From positions 124,001 to 188,000 of the forward strand of contig NZ_VWWL01000012.1 of the NCBI RefSeq assembly GCF_011752995.1: 64,000 bases of DNA. The letters are read 5' to 3'. Positions 8,589 through 16,202 of the stretch are shown here, one piece after another (position 1 is the first letter of the stretch; the number at the start of each line of letters is the position of its first letter). The translations under genes and the position numbers were made by a program. Source of the DNA: Burkholderia sp. Ax-1724 (GTDB taxonomy: Bacteria > Pseudomonadota > Gammaproteobacteria > Burkholderiales > Burkholderiaceae). The notes beneath the pieces were generated by a model, which did not search any database, was not told the DNA's origin, and saw only the letters and a program-made list of their open reading frames with translations.

Positions 8589-8915
8589 TTACTGTTTGCA
8601 GCGCACCACCATCGAACGGTTTTTCACATTCGCGCCGAAAATCCCGCCGATCGAGCCGCCCGACGTCGCGCCGTTGTCGACGTCTTTCGACACCACGTCG
8701 TAGCCGTAATTGCCGCAGACTTCGCCCGCGCGCTTGTAGCACTCGGCCCAGCTCACGCTCGCGTCGCTGCCGCTGCAGTTGATCGCGAAGCCGGTGTCGC
8801 CGCTCGGCAGGTAGGTCATCGTGGTCGTGCTCGAGCAGCCGCCGAGGCCGCCGAGCGTCAGCAGGCCAAGACCGACCGCCGCGGCCGTCGCGACGCGCGC
8901 CAATGCGCTCTTCAT
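8589..8915 (-). CDS. Small Cys-containing lipoprotein of unknown function
   Basis: 108 residues. ATG at 8915 with AAGGAA upstream. Signal and lipobox end in LGGLGGC near residue 27. The mature part has a pattern of paired cysteines (INCSGSDASVSWAECYKRAGEVCGNYGYDVV ... VVRCKQ) that recurs in uncharacterised proteobacterial lipoproteins and would form disulfides in the periplasm. No enzymatic motif seen. Confidence 0.75.
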   Translation of the reverse strand: MKSALARVATAAAVGLGLLTLGGLGGCSSTTTMTYLPSGDTGFAINCSGSDASVSWAECYKRAGEVCGNYGYDVVSKDVDNGATSGGSIGGIFGANVKNRSMVVRCKQ

Positions 8916-9073
8916 GTCAGATTCCTTGCAAATAACGAAAGGGGCGGCTGCCGCAGCGAGGCCGCCTCGAATTGAGCGTTTATAGCACGCGGGGTTCCCG
9001 CGCCCGGTTTGCCGCGTGCGCGCGATACGGCACGCGCCGCGCATGATGCCGACGCGCCGCGTGCCGCCTGGTC

Positions 9074-9787
9074 CTAGCGCGGCGGCAATTCTTTCGACGG
9101 ATCGATCGAGCGGCCCTGATAGCGTAGTTCGAAGTGCAGCATCACGCGATCGGTGTCGGTGTCGCCCATTTCGGCGATTTTCTGGCCGCGCTTGACCGAT
9201 TCGCCTTCCTTCACGAGCAGCACGCGGTTGTGCGCGTAGGCGGTCAGGTAGTCGGCGTTGTGCTTGAGGATCAGCAGATTGCCGTAGCCGCGCAGACCGT
9301 TGCCGGCGTACACCACGGTGCCCGACGCCGCGGCTACGACCGGCGTGCCGGCGGCCGCGCTGATGTCGATGCCCTTCGAGTTGGCGCCGTCGAAGCGGCG
9401 GATCACGGTGCCGTCGGCGGGCCAGACGAGCGAGATGGACGCGGGCGCGGTGGCCGGAGCATTGTCGGCGGGGGCCGGACGCGGCGCGGCCGATGCGCTC
9501 GCGCTGCCATTGCCGCCGCCGCTACGCACCGCGCCGCTCGTCGACGCCGCGCCACCGGGCGGCGCGACGCGCAGCACCTGGCCGACCTCGATGCTGTCGG
9601 GATTGGTCAGGTTGTTCCAGCGGGCGATGCTCTGCACCGACTGCCGGTTGCTGCGCGCGATTTTCGACAGCGTATCGCCCCGTTCGACCCGGTAGTAGCC
9701 TGGCCCGACCGGCGCGGACCCGCACGCGGCGAGCAGCGCCAGCAATGACGCACAGGCGAGTCGTTTGATTCTTGTTGTTTCCAGCAT
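9074..9787 (-). CDS. LysM / degenerate M23 lipoprotein (NlpD/ActS-like amidase activator)
   Basis: 237 residues from the ATG at 9787, with GAGG about 6 bases upstream. A lipoprotein signal ends in LLALLAAC. Next come a LysM peptidoglycan-binding domain (YYRVERGDTLSKIARSNRQS...), a Ser/Ala-rich linker and a C-terminal M23 fold (GIDISAAAGTPVVAAASGTV ... LHFELRYQGRSIDP). The active-site pattern is incomplete: the HxGxD motif reads SKGID (no His) and HxH reads HFE. NlpD-type proteins with such losses activate N-acetylmuramyl amidases instead of cutting peptidoglycan. There is no rpoS beside it, so it may be a second paralogue like E. coli ActS (YgeR). Confidence 0.85.
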   Translation of the reverse strand: MLETTRIKRLACASLLALLAACGSAPVGPGYYRVERGDTLSKIARSNRQSVQSIARWNNLTNPDSIEVGQVLRVAPPGGAASTSGAVRSGGGNGSASASAAPRPAPADNAPATAPASISLVWPADGTVIRRFDGANSKGIDISAAAGTPVVAAASGTVVYAGNGLRGYGNLLILKHNADYLTAYAHNRVLLVKEGESVKRGQKIAEMGDTDTDRVMLHFELRYQGRSIDPSKELPPR

Positions 9788-9964
9788 TGGACCTCGCAAA
9801 GCGCTGCCGCGCGCCGATCCCGATCACGCGGCAGAGGAGACAAAGCGTCTGATTCTAACGGTTTTGCCGTGCGGCACGCCAAATGGCAGTGTGGGTACCA
9901 CCGCCGCGTAACGTTGCGGGCGGTGCTGCATCGTTACCTCGACGGGTCGTGAAACGCCACATTC

Positions 9965-10873
9965 TCAGCGCGTTTTCTCGACGTGAATACGCAGCGCCGC
10001 CGTTTCGGTTTGACCCGCTTCGAGCCAGCGCAGGCCCATGCCGTTATGGATCGCGTCGGGCAACCCGAGCCACGGCTCGACGCAGTAGAAATCCGACTGC
10101 GGCGTCTCGGTCCACGTCGTCACGCAGTACCAGGGCACCGAGCCCGGCCGCCGCAGATCGATCGTGATGACGCGCGCGAGGCCCGGCGCGACGAGCCGCA
10201 CCGGCTGGTCGGGCGTGCCGCTCAGACAGTGGAAGCGGTCGTGGATGCGTGCTTCGTCGAGCGTGTAGCGCGGCTCGCCCGGTTCGGCGGCGCTGATCGA
10301 GCCGTCCTCGAGCTGGCGATGCCGCACGGTGGGCGGCAGCTCGATCGTGGTCGCGCCGCGCTGCGTGTGCGGCAGCGTGAAGTAGAAATGATGGCCGGCG
10401 TAGTAGGGCAGGCGCGTCTTGCCGGTATTGGTGGTGGTGAGCGTCACGTCGAGCGTGCGCGCGTCGGCGAGACTGTAGGCCGCTTCGAAACGGAAGCCGA
10501 ACGGGTAGAAGCCGCGGGTCGCCTCGCTGTCCTCGAGGACCATGCGCAGGCCCGCGCCATGCACGTCGGCGTGCGCCTCGAACGGCAGGTCGCGCGCGAA
10601 GCCGTGCATCGGCAGCTCGCGCACCGTGCCTTGCGCATCGCGCCAGTAGCCGATCTTGCCGTCGACGCGATGCCGGCCGAGGAACGGAAAGAGCAGCGGA
10701 TTGCCGCCGCGAATCCGCGCGGGCACGCTCCAGTCGGCGTGCTCGGGCCAGTGGATCACCTCTTCGCCGTCGATCGTCCACGACAGCAGACGGCCGCCGG
10801 CTTGCGGCGAAAAACGGAGCACCGAGGTGTCCTGGGCGATCTCGAGAATGTCCTGTTCCGGGGAGAGAGGCAT
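9965..10873 (-). CDS. Aldose 1-epimerase family protein
   Basis: 302 residues from the ATG at 10873. The fold signature is visible: RFSPQAGGRLLSWTIDGEEVIHW near the start, GNPLLFPFLGRH, LPMHGFARDLPFE (His of the epimerase family), YYAGHHFYFTL and a late CVEPWLGLPDAIHNGMGL (the conserved 'epw...' segment). It would interconvert sugar anomers in the cytoplasm; the substrate is unknown. A longer in-frame N-terminus exists but has no ribosome site and no family match. The gene stands alone on the minus strand. Confidence 0.85.
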   Translation of the reverse strand: MPLSPEQDILEIAQDTSVLRFSPQAGGRLLSWTIDGEEVIHWPEHADWSVPARIRGGNPLLFPFLGRHRVDGKIGYWRDAQGTVRELPMHGFARDLPFEAHADVHGAGLRMVLEDSEATRGFYPFGFRFEAAYSLADARTLDVTLTTTNTGKTRLPYYAGHHFYFTLPHTQRGATTIELPPTVRHRQLEDGSISAAEPGEPRYTLDEARIHDRFHCLSGTPDQPVRLVAPGLARVITIDLRRPGSVPWYCVTTWTETPQSDFYCVEPWLGLPDAIHNGMGLRWLEAGQTETAALRIHVEKTR

Positions 10874-11057
10874 GGTCAATGAGTGGCTCGATAAGGTTGA
10901 AAGTCGCACGGGCGAGACAGCGATTTTGCGCTGCTTTGCGCTACGGGGAAACCCTTCCCGGGAAATTGCGGGTGTCGGAAAAGCGTAAACCTTGCCGATA
11001 ATCGTCAAATCGCCCTGTAGATTCGACTTCCGGGGCGCGATCGGCTCAGGAGGCTTT

Positions 11058-11144
11058 ATGGATCTCGCGATGGCAATGGGCGTGGCCTTGTTCGGCATGT
11101 TCACGGCAAGCACCTACTATTTCTTCCACTCGCTCGGCCGCTGA
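11058..11144 (+). CDS. 28-residue membrane protein
   Basis: The ATG at 11058 is preceded by a strong CAGGAGG ribosome site with 6-base spacing. It encodes 28 residues, MDLAMAMGVALFGMFTASTY then YFFHSLGR: one membrane helix and nothing else. The strong translation signal makes a real small protein more likely than chance. No family is known to me. Confidence 0.6.
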   Translation: MDLAMAMGVALFGMFTASTYYFFHSLGR

Positions 11145-11531
11145 TTCGGCGCGCCCGTTCGGTTCCGATCGACGCCCGCGGCGGATCGGCTACCCGGAAG
11201 AGTTGCGGCTCGAAGCCGCCCGCCCGCGCGCGGTTTGCGCAAGTTCGATCGAAACGCGTCCTCGCTGACCGAACGCTGTCATCCGCAACGCGTAGCATCA
11301 CCCACGCAGTATCGCGCCCGCATCGACGTGTCCCGGTACATAGCCCGCGACCTTGCCGCGGCGTAACAACGGTTTCGAGTTGTGACGCAGCGCGCCAATA
11401 TTTCCTCGAATGTGGCCTGAACGCTTGGCGCTGACCTGGCAGCCAGGCATAATCGGTGCGCTTTTGATGCGCCGGTGTTATTTTTTGTGCGGCGCGCCGT
11501 TCCCCGACATTTTCCTTACAAGGACCGCCGC
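11145..11531. other. Intergenic region upstream of uppP
   Basis: About 390 bases without a supported gene or RNA. It should hold the uppP promoter; I do not see a clean -35/-10 pair. Confidence 0.4.
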
Positions 11532-12362
11532 GTGAACCTGTCGTTTCTGATCTTTCTGAGCGTGCTGCAAGGCGTCACCGAACTGTTTCCGGTGAGCAGC
11601 CTCGGCCACACGCTGCTCGTGCCCGCGCTGTTCGGCATGCATATCGACAAGCATGCACCGCAATTGTTGCCGTTCCTCGTGGCGCTCCATCTCGGCACGG
11701 CCTTTGCGCTGCTGTGGTATTTCCGCAAGCGCTGGTGCTCGCTCGTGCGCGGCTTCTTCGCCTCGCTCGGCGGCCGCAGCAACGACGACGGCCACATGAT
11801 GTGGGCGCTCATCATCGGCACGATTCCGGCGGGTCTCGTCGGACTGCTGCTCGAAAAACGGCTCGAGCGGATTTTTCATGATTTGCGGATCGTCGCGATC
11901 GCGCTGATCGTCAATGGCGTGCTGCTGTGGTTCGGCGATCGTCTGCAGCGCGCGCGCGCGCTGCAGACGCCGGAGAAGCTGACGTTCCGCCAGGCGTTTT
12001 TCGTCGGTCTTGCGCAGATCGGCGCGCTGATTCCGGGCTTCTCGCGCAGCGGTCTCACGATGATCGCCGGCAACGCGGCCGGCCTCACTGCCGAAAAGGC
12101 CGCCGAGTTCTCGTTCCTGCTCGGCACGCCGATCATTTTCGCGGCCGGCGTGCTCGAATTGCCGAAGCTGTTCCATGCGCCGAGCCAACTCGCGGACGCG
12201 CTGCTCGGCGGCGTGCTGACCGCGATCGCCGCGTATCTGAGCGTGCGTTTCCTGATGAGCTACTTCGAGGGCCGCGGGCGTCTTGCGTCGTTCGGCGCGT
12301 ACTGCGCGATCGCAGGGGTTCTGTTCCTCGGCTGGTTCATGCTGCATCCGCAGCCGGTGTAA
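11532..12362 (+). CDS. uppP: Undecaprenyl-diphosphatase
   Basis: Dephosphorylates undecaprenyl pyrophosphate at the inner membrane, recycling the carrier lipid for peptidoglycan and O-antigen synthesis. 276 residues from the GTG at 11532, which follows AAGGA with suitable spacing. Both family motifs are present: the acidic [15 protein letters not shown] near the N-terminus and PGFSRSGLT around residue 170. About eight hydrophobic helices. Length is normal for UppP/BacA. Confidence 0.95.
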   Translation: MNLSFLIFLSVLQGVTELFPVSSLGHTLLVPALFGMHIDKHAPQLLPFLVALHLGTAFALLWYFRKRWCSLVRGFFASLGGRSNDDGHMMWALIIGTIPAGLVGLLLEKRLERIFHDLRIVAIALIVNGVLLWFGDRLQRARALQTPEKLTFRQAFFVGLAQIGALIPGFSRSGLTMIAGNAAGLTAEKAAEFSFLLGTPIIFAAGVLELPKLFHAPSQLADALLGGVLTAIAAYLSVRFLMSYFEGRGRLASFGAYCAIAGVLFLGWFMLHPQPV

Positions 12363-12560
12363 TGGCGGCGCGGGGCGATCGGTTATAATCCGGGCCCTGC
12401 GCGGGCGGCGGGCAGTGCTTCGTTCAATGTCGACGGCGCGGAATCGCGTGGCGCAGGCGGAGCGGAATTCGCGGTCTTTTGCCCGCTCGGTTAGAATTTC
12501 GCTTGATAGGGAACCGGCGGCACCCATGCGGGCGCGGGTTTCACGCAGAGATCAATCACT

Positions 12561-12637
12561 ACGGCAGTAGCTCAGCTGGATAGAGCATCGGCCTTCTAAG
12601 CCGAGGGTCGGGGGTTCGAGCCCCTCCTGCCGTACCA
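12561..12637 (+). tRNA. tRNA-Arg (anticodon TCT)
   Basis: 77 bases with encoded CCA. Acceptor arms ACGGCAG/CTGCCGT pair, the D arm is TAGCTCAGCTGGATAGAGC, the anticodon arm is GGCCTTCTAAGCC and the T loop is GGTTCGAGCCC. It reads AGA/AGG codons. Its 3' end is the insertion point of the island that follows. Confidence 0.95.
12617..12636 (+). repeat. attL: direct repeat within tRNA-Arg 3' end
   Basis: Twenty bases identical to 18270-18289. This copy completes a functional tRNA, as expected when an element restores the gene it enters. Confidence 0.8.
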
Positions 12638-12653
12638 GTAAAATCAAGCATTT

Positions 12654-12680
12654 AGCCCGGTTTCGATAGCCGGGCTTTTT
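12654..12680 (+). terminator. Terminator after tRNA-Arg
   Basis: Stem AGCCCGG/CCGGGCT with a 9-base loop and T-run 12676-12680, about 17 bases after the tRNA. A related but imperfect hairpin with the same T-run context lies after the far repeat (about 18306-18332), so this segment is part of the duplicated attachment region. Confidence 0.75.
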
Positions 12681-12721
12681 GCTTTCTGGATTTTGTGTCG
12701 GCGTCATGTAGGCATTGCCGG

Positions 12722-13309
12722 TCAATGCGCCGCTTTGGCTTCGCTCGCTTGCGGCTCGACTACGGCAATGTTGCTCGTCGATACGAAGTCGCCGCGATAG
12801 TCGAGCTCGGTCGTTAGCCAAACCTTGGTTCCGATAGGGAGTACGACGGCCGTTGCATCCTCGAAATCTGCTCCCGGGTCAAAATCATAGCCGTCCTTTG
12901 GCAACAAATTGACCGTCATCGAAAAGCCCTTCGGATCGACGTTGTCGTTGGGATCGATAATGCTGCCTTTGTCCGCACCCTTAGGCAGTTCCTTGATCAT
13001 TAGCTTGAACGCATCATTTGGCGGATTGAGGGATACCTTGCTATTACGAGGATTTCTTGAGCGGACATGGACGACCAGCAACGCTAAGTTGTCGTGGTAC
13101 GGAATCACCTCGGTCGAGATATTGAGGTTGATGGTCCAATCCGACGCGCCTGATACGGCGAACAGATAGTAGGCCCACAGCCCGCCGATCAGCAGCATGA
13201 TAGTTGGGCCCCACTTTGAAACGGGGTCGCCCATTCGCCCTAGCCAAGAGAAAAACATCTTTGCCCGCTCGGTACCGGATGTCGCGAAGCGTTTGATTTT
13301 TGACTCCAT
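12722..13309 (-). CDS. Unknown membrane-anchored protein
   Basis: 195 residues. ATG at 13309 with GGAG upstream. One membrane helix at about residues 34-53 (WGPTIMLLIGGLWAYYLFAV) follows a short basic cytoplasmic segment. The remainder is a beta-rich outside domain (NLNISTEVIPYHDNLALLVVHVRSRN ... VVLPIGTKVWLTTELDYRGDFV). No family recognised. It is the first gene of the island, with lower GC than the chromosome. Confidence 0.7.
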   Translation of the reverse strand: MESKIKRFATSGTERAKMFFSWLGRMGDPVSKWGPTIMLLIGGLWAYYLFAVSGASDWTINLNISTEVIPYHDNLALLVVHVRSRNPRNSKVSLNPPNDAFKLMIKELPKGADKGSIIDPNDNVDPKGFSMTVNLLPKDGYDFDPGADFEDATAVVLPIGTKVWLTTELDYRGDFVSTSNIAVVEPQASEAKAAH

Positions 13310-13549
13310 TGTTCACTCCGTCCCAAGGGGAACGCCGGAGATTGTGGCACTGCACTGAGCGACAGTCGATACCGGGATATTTACGCTGCACCCTGTTCAA
13401 CGCGGGGGCGGTTCGCTTTCCGGCGCGGCGACGTGATACAGCTATGGGAAGTGAACCCGCATCGTCACTCGGAAACCGTAAGCCTGTTCAGGCGATGGGC
13501 GGCAAAGCATAGCGGCAAGCGGGAAGACAACGATCCGCCGCCTGACTGA

Positions 13550-13741
13550 TCAGGCATCGACGCCCGCGTTATCGTCTTCGCCGGGTTCGCGAAGTTCGAT
13601 GATGCCGGGCGTCGACGCTTCAAGTTCACGTTCTTCGCCCGGTTCAAGTCGCGAATCGTTGATGGTGTCGCCGTCGACGATGAGGTGGATCGGCGCGCGG
13701 CCATCGTTGTACACGTTGGTTTGCCTTTGCATGTTCTCCAT
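13550..13741 (-). CDS. Small acidic protein, copy 1 of a duplicated gene
   Basis: 63 residues, starting MENMQRQTNVYNDGRAPIHL and rich in Asp and Glu. A second copy at 15952-16107 shares the first 40 or so residues with few changes and then differs. Each copy lies on the minus strand upstream of a plus-strand toxin-like gene, and the DNA just upstream of each start is also repeated. Function unknown; its position suggests a regulator or accessory protein of the cassette. Confidence 0.6.
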   Translation of the reverse strand: MENMQRQTNVYNDGRAPIHLIVDGDTINDSRLEPGEERELEASTPGIIELREPGEDDNAGVDA

Positions 13742-13872
13742 CAGGGGTTAGCCCTCGGCGGGCGAAGATTCGGAGTTGTCTGATTGCGGCGCGCGCGGCG
13801 CACATTGACCCTTCATCAATACATAGGGTTCATGTCACGGGATCGAAAAAGGAACGGCGGCACGCGCGACGT

Positions 13873-14034
13873 ATGGTGAAGAAGGCCCGCCGCCTGTGCG
13901 CTTCAATCGAGGTCATCGCTAACGCGGTCGTGAGTTCGACGGCCAGCGAGAAGACGAAAAGCATCGCCGCGTCGGTCGCTTACGTCGCCGCCATCGCGCG
14001 CGACGACCTGGCGGCATTGCGGAACGCGCTCTAA
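13873..14034 (+). CDS. Possible 53-residue Ala-rich protein
   Basis: ATG at 13873 opens a frame of 53 residues (MVKKARRLCASIEVIANAVV...) likely forming two helices. No ribosome site is obvious and no second copy is present in the later cassette. It may be a small phage-type protein or chance. Confidence 0.35.
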   Translation: MVKKARRLCASIEVIANAVVSSTASEKTKSIAASVAYVAAIARDDLAALRNAL

Positions 14035-14171
14035 GGGGTTACCGGCCTTGAAAGTGAGGGAGTTTGTTGAGCAGGCTTGCGAAGGCCTGCTTGATCGGCG
14101 CGGGGTGGTGCTCACCCGCACAGGGAACCCGCTGCATAGCGGGGTCCCTGACTGATGCCAGGTGCCTGAAA

Positions 14172-14654
14172 ATGGAGCAAATGAAACAGAAAAACAGTTG
14201 GGCGGATTTGTTGGACGAGGAAGAGTGCCTGGGTTGTCGCATTATCTATTCGATCTTTTCCAACTTCCCGCCGATGCCATCGGCACGGGCTTATAACGTC
14301 GAGACCGGCGAGTTCTTTCCGTTTGACCGGATGCGCTCGCTACCAACCGGTTTCGCTATGCTCGAAGCACAGGGGCTCGCATGGACGTGCAATTGTCGCG
14401 GACGCTCACAGAAACGCTTCGATGAACAGCCGTTCCAGTACGTCGAGGGTACAACGGGCCGCGACGTGCAGCAGATTGTGGCGCGCGGAGTCAGCGCGGC
14501 CGAGGAAGCGGAGTGCGATGCGCAATATGCGTTAGAAATGGAACTGTGCAATGTAAATCGCGCGATGGCAGGCGGAGATTTTCGGGCGTGGAAGAAATGC
14601 TCGGATGACGCCTTCTCTAACTATCAAGCCTGTCGTGGGTATGGAGGATTCTGA
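14172..14654 (+). CDS. Toxin-like protein 1: shared N-terminal domain with a Cys-rich C-terminal tail
   Basis: 160 residues from the ATG at 14172. No ribosome site precedes that ATG, but GGAG precedes a second ATG at 14181, which may be the real start. Residues 1-79 are nearly the same as in the protein at 16203 and keep four cysteines (C19, C22, C73, C75) that could bind zinc or form disulfides. After the CxCRGRS point the two proteins have nothing in common. The tail here is helical with spaced cysteines (AECDAQYALEMELCNVNRAM ... CSDDAFSNYQACRGYG), a pattern also seen at the tips of some large secreted toxins. A small gene follows at once, as an immunity gene would. Toxin function is inferred from architecture only. 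Confidence 0.6.
   Translation: MEQMKQKNSWADLLDEEECLGCRIIYSIFSNFPPMPSARAYNVETGEFFPFDRMRSLPTGFAMLEAQGLAWTCNCRGRSQKRFDEQPFQYVEGTTGRDVQQIVARGVSAAEEAECDAQYALEMELCNVNRAMAGGDFRAWKKCSDDAFSNYQACRGYGGF
14229..14330 (+). repeat. 102-base perfect direct repeat (partner 16260-16361)
   Basis: Identical to 16260-16361 (constant offset 2031). It lies inside the shared N-terminal part of the two toxin-like genes. Weaker identity extends to about 14165 upstream and 14409 downstream. The perfection at silent positions suggests recent duplication or gene conversion. Confidence 0.9.
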
Positions 14655-14655
14655 C

Positions 14656-14943
14656 TTGGGAACGAAAGACCGTGCAGTAATCACTTTTTATGACGATGCA
14701 ACACAAACCGTAAAAACTTGTGTGGTCCTTCGTGATCGCGTACAAAGTGCAATCGACAGAGCTGTAGCACATACCGTCGAGCCGGAAGATTCTGGTGCGC
14801 CCGTAACAGATGAGCACGCCAGGCTTCTCGGTGGAACCTCATTTCTCATTCTTGCCGCAGGCTACCCGGAATTGCGGCCCCGCCTCCAAATTACGACCAA
14901 GGAGCCAATGGACTGGACACCGCCTAAGCCCCCTACTGAGTAA
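14656..14943 (+). CDS. Immunity-like protein, family A, copy 1
   Basis: 95 residues from the TTG at 14656, which has GGAGG eight bases upstream. The alternative ATG at 14641 overlaps the toxin-like gene and lacks a ribosome site. The sequence begins MGTKDRAVITFYDDATQTVK and contains LGGTSFLILAAGYPELRPRL. It aligns along its length with the protein at 15668-15934 (e.g. LGAAALTVLSVYHPALKPML), so the two are distant paralogues. It starts two bases after the stop of toxin-like protein 1, the usual place of a cognate immunity gene. The immunity role is inferred. Confidence 0.55.
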   Translation: MGTKDRAVITFYDDATQTVKTCVVLRDRVQSAIDRAVAHTVEPEDSGAPVTDEHARLLGGTSFLILAAGYPELRPRLQITTKEPMDWTPPKPPTE

Positions 14944-14946
14944 TGG

Positions 14947-15180
14947 GTGTTCGCTACAAACCCACATGCCGATCCTCGCGAGTCGGCTTTTCTGAGCACG
15001 AACAATCCGGACTACGCAGCGAAGATGCTAGGGTATGACCGCAAGACGTTCGGAAAAATCTTGCACATGTTCAAGCCACGCAATGGTTTGGGCCCAGCCG
15101 ATAACCTCATCTGGCATGACAACGGTGACGTGTATTTTAAGGGTAGCTACATCGGAAATTTTCATGATTGGGCAGACTGA
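14947..15180 (+). CDS. Orphan toxin tail (C-terminal module without its N-terminal domain)
   Basis: 77 residues from the GTG at 14947, three bases after the preceding stop. From residue 20 on (NPDYAAKMLGYDRKTFGKIL ... NGDVYFKGSYIGNFHDW) it matches the C-terminal tail of the protein at 16203 at about half of 55 positions, counted by eye. The shared 79-residue N-terminal domain is absent. A DUF4279-like gene follows ten bases later, exactly as after the full-length copy. This is the layout of orphan toxin/immunity modules kept next to contact-dependent toxin genes. It may be silent until recombination joins it to an N-terminal domain. Confidence 0.6.
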   Translation: MFATNPHADPRESAFLSTNNPDYAAKMLGYDRKTFGKILHMFKPRNGLGPADNLIWHDNGDVYFKGSYIGNFHDWAD

Positions 15181-15190
15181 GATAACTCCA

Positions 15191-15607
15191 ATGAAAGACC
15201 ATCAACTTGCACACGCGACCTTCTACATTTCTGGAGACTCATTGGAGCCAACTTTCTGGTCGGAGTACTTTAACGTCAAGCCAGATGTGGCGATTACCAA
15301 GGGCCAGCCGTTCATAACGCCGTCTGGACGACCGAGCCGCGTTCCGGGCCGCGTTGGCCTTTGGGGGATAGGCAGTGAAGTCGCCGTCCGTAGCAACTCG
15401 CTAGAGCCGCATTTGCGTTACCTCGTTGGGCGACTTGGTCTGCCGCGTGCCGATCTTCGCCAGATACTCGTAGACAACGGCGCTCGAATGCGCTTCTTCT
15501 GCTATTGGTACAACGAAAGCGGCAACCGTGTGCCGGATATCCCGGAGGATATCCGCGCGATGATGGAAGCCCTCGGCGGGACCATCGAGATTGATGAATA
15601 TCGATAG
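15191..15607 (+). CDS. DUF4279-like protein, immunity family B, copy 1
   Basis: 138 residues. Opening HATFYISGDSLEPTFWSEYF and ending MMEALGGTIEIDEYR, with LEPHLRYLVGRLGLPRADLR between; this is the pattern I associate with DUF4279. It has the same length as the copy at 16719 and resembles it throughout. Both follow the same type of tail module by about ten bases, which supports a partner/immunity role. Small acidic soluble protein; no enzyme motif. Confidence 0.65.
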   Translation: MKDHQLAHATFYISGDSLEPTFWSEYFNVKPDVAITKGQPFITPSGRPSRVPGRVGLWGIGSEVAVRSNSLEPHLRYLVGRLGLPRADLRQILVDNGARMRFFCYWYNESGNRVPDIPEDIRAMMEALGGTIEIDEYR

Positions 15608-15667
15608 AGCGTCGCGCGCCTGATCACAGCAAATCGGCAAGCGAGGACCAGTGTCGAGGTTACTGAT

Positions 15668-15934
15668 ATGCCTAACCCACCCCCGAAGCGCTCGTTCGTC
15701 GTGTCATTCGATGAAGAGCAGGACAAGCTCACCGTGTGCTCATTGAATGATGCGGACCTTGCGCCGTTTCTGAACCGTGCCCTGAGAGCCGATTGGCCGC
15801 TGGCAGACGTCAATCATGAACTGACGGACGATGTTGCCCGGCGGCTAGGGGCGGCAGCGTTGACCGTGCTGTCGGTCTATCATCCGGCATTGAAGCCCAT
15901 GCTGAAGGTCAAGATAGAGTCGCCCCCCTACTGA
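15668..15934 (+). CDS. Immunity-like protein, family A, copy 2 (orphan)
   Basis: 88 residues from the ATG at 15668 with GAGG eight bases before. It is a distant paralogue of the protein at 14656 (shared pattern: hydrophobic strand, LNDADLAPFLNRAL helix, DDVARRLGAAALTVLSVYHP). No tail of the matching type precedes it, so it looks like a left-over immunity gene that still protects against a related toxin. Inferred. Confidence 0.55.
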   Translation: MPNPPPKRSFVVSFDEEQDKLTVCSLNDADLAPFLNRALRADWPLADVNHELTDDVARRLGAAALTVLSVYHPALKPMLKVKIESPPY

Positions 15935-15951
15935 GTGACAGCACGCCCAAT

Positions 15952-16107
15952 TCATTGCGCAAGAGCGGGGGCAGTGTCGCGGGTTTCGATCTCGCGTTCT
16001 TCGCCCCGTTCGAGCGTCGAGTCGTTTACGTTGTCGCCGTCGATGATGACGCGGATCGGCGCGCGGCCATCGTTGTACACGTTGGTTTGCCTTTGCATGT
16101 TCTCCAT
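15952..16107 (-). CDS. Small acidic protein, copy 2 of a duplicated gene
   Basis: 51 residues, beginning MENMQRQTNVYNDGRAPIRV. It matches the gene at 13550-13741 for about 40 residues and then has a shorter, different end (ETRDTAPALAQ). It lies back to back with toxin-like gene 2, about 95 bases apart, so a shared promoter region is likely. Conservation of both sequence and position across the duplication argues that it is a real gene. Confidence 0.6.
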   Translation of the reverse strand: MENMQRQTNVYNDGRAPIRVIIDGDNVNDSTLERGEEREIETRDTAPALAQ

Positions 16108-16202
16108 CAGGGGTTAGCCCTTCAGCTGGCAAATTCGGAGTTATCTGATAGCGCGCGACCGGCCCGCGCGCTTACGGTGAACGTTTTCAACCAGTCCTGA
16201 AA

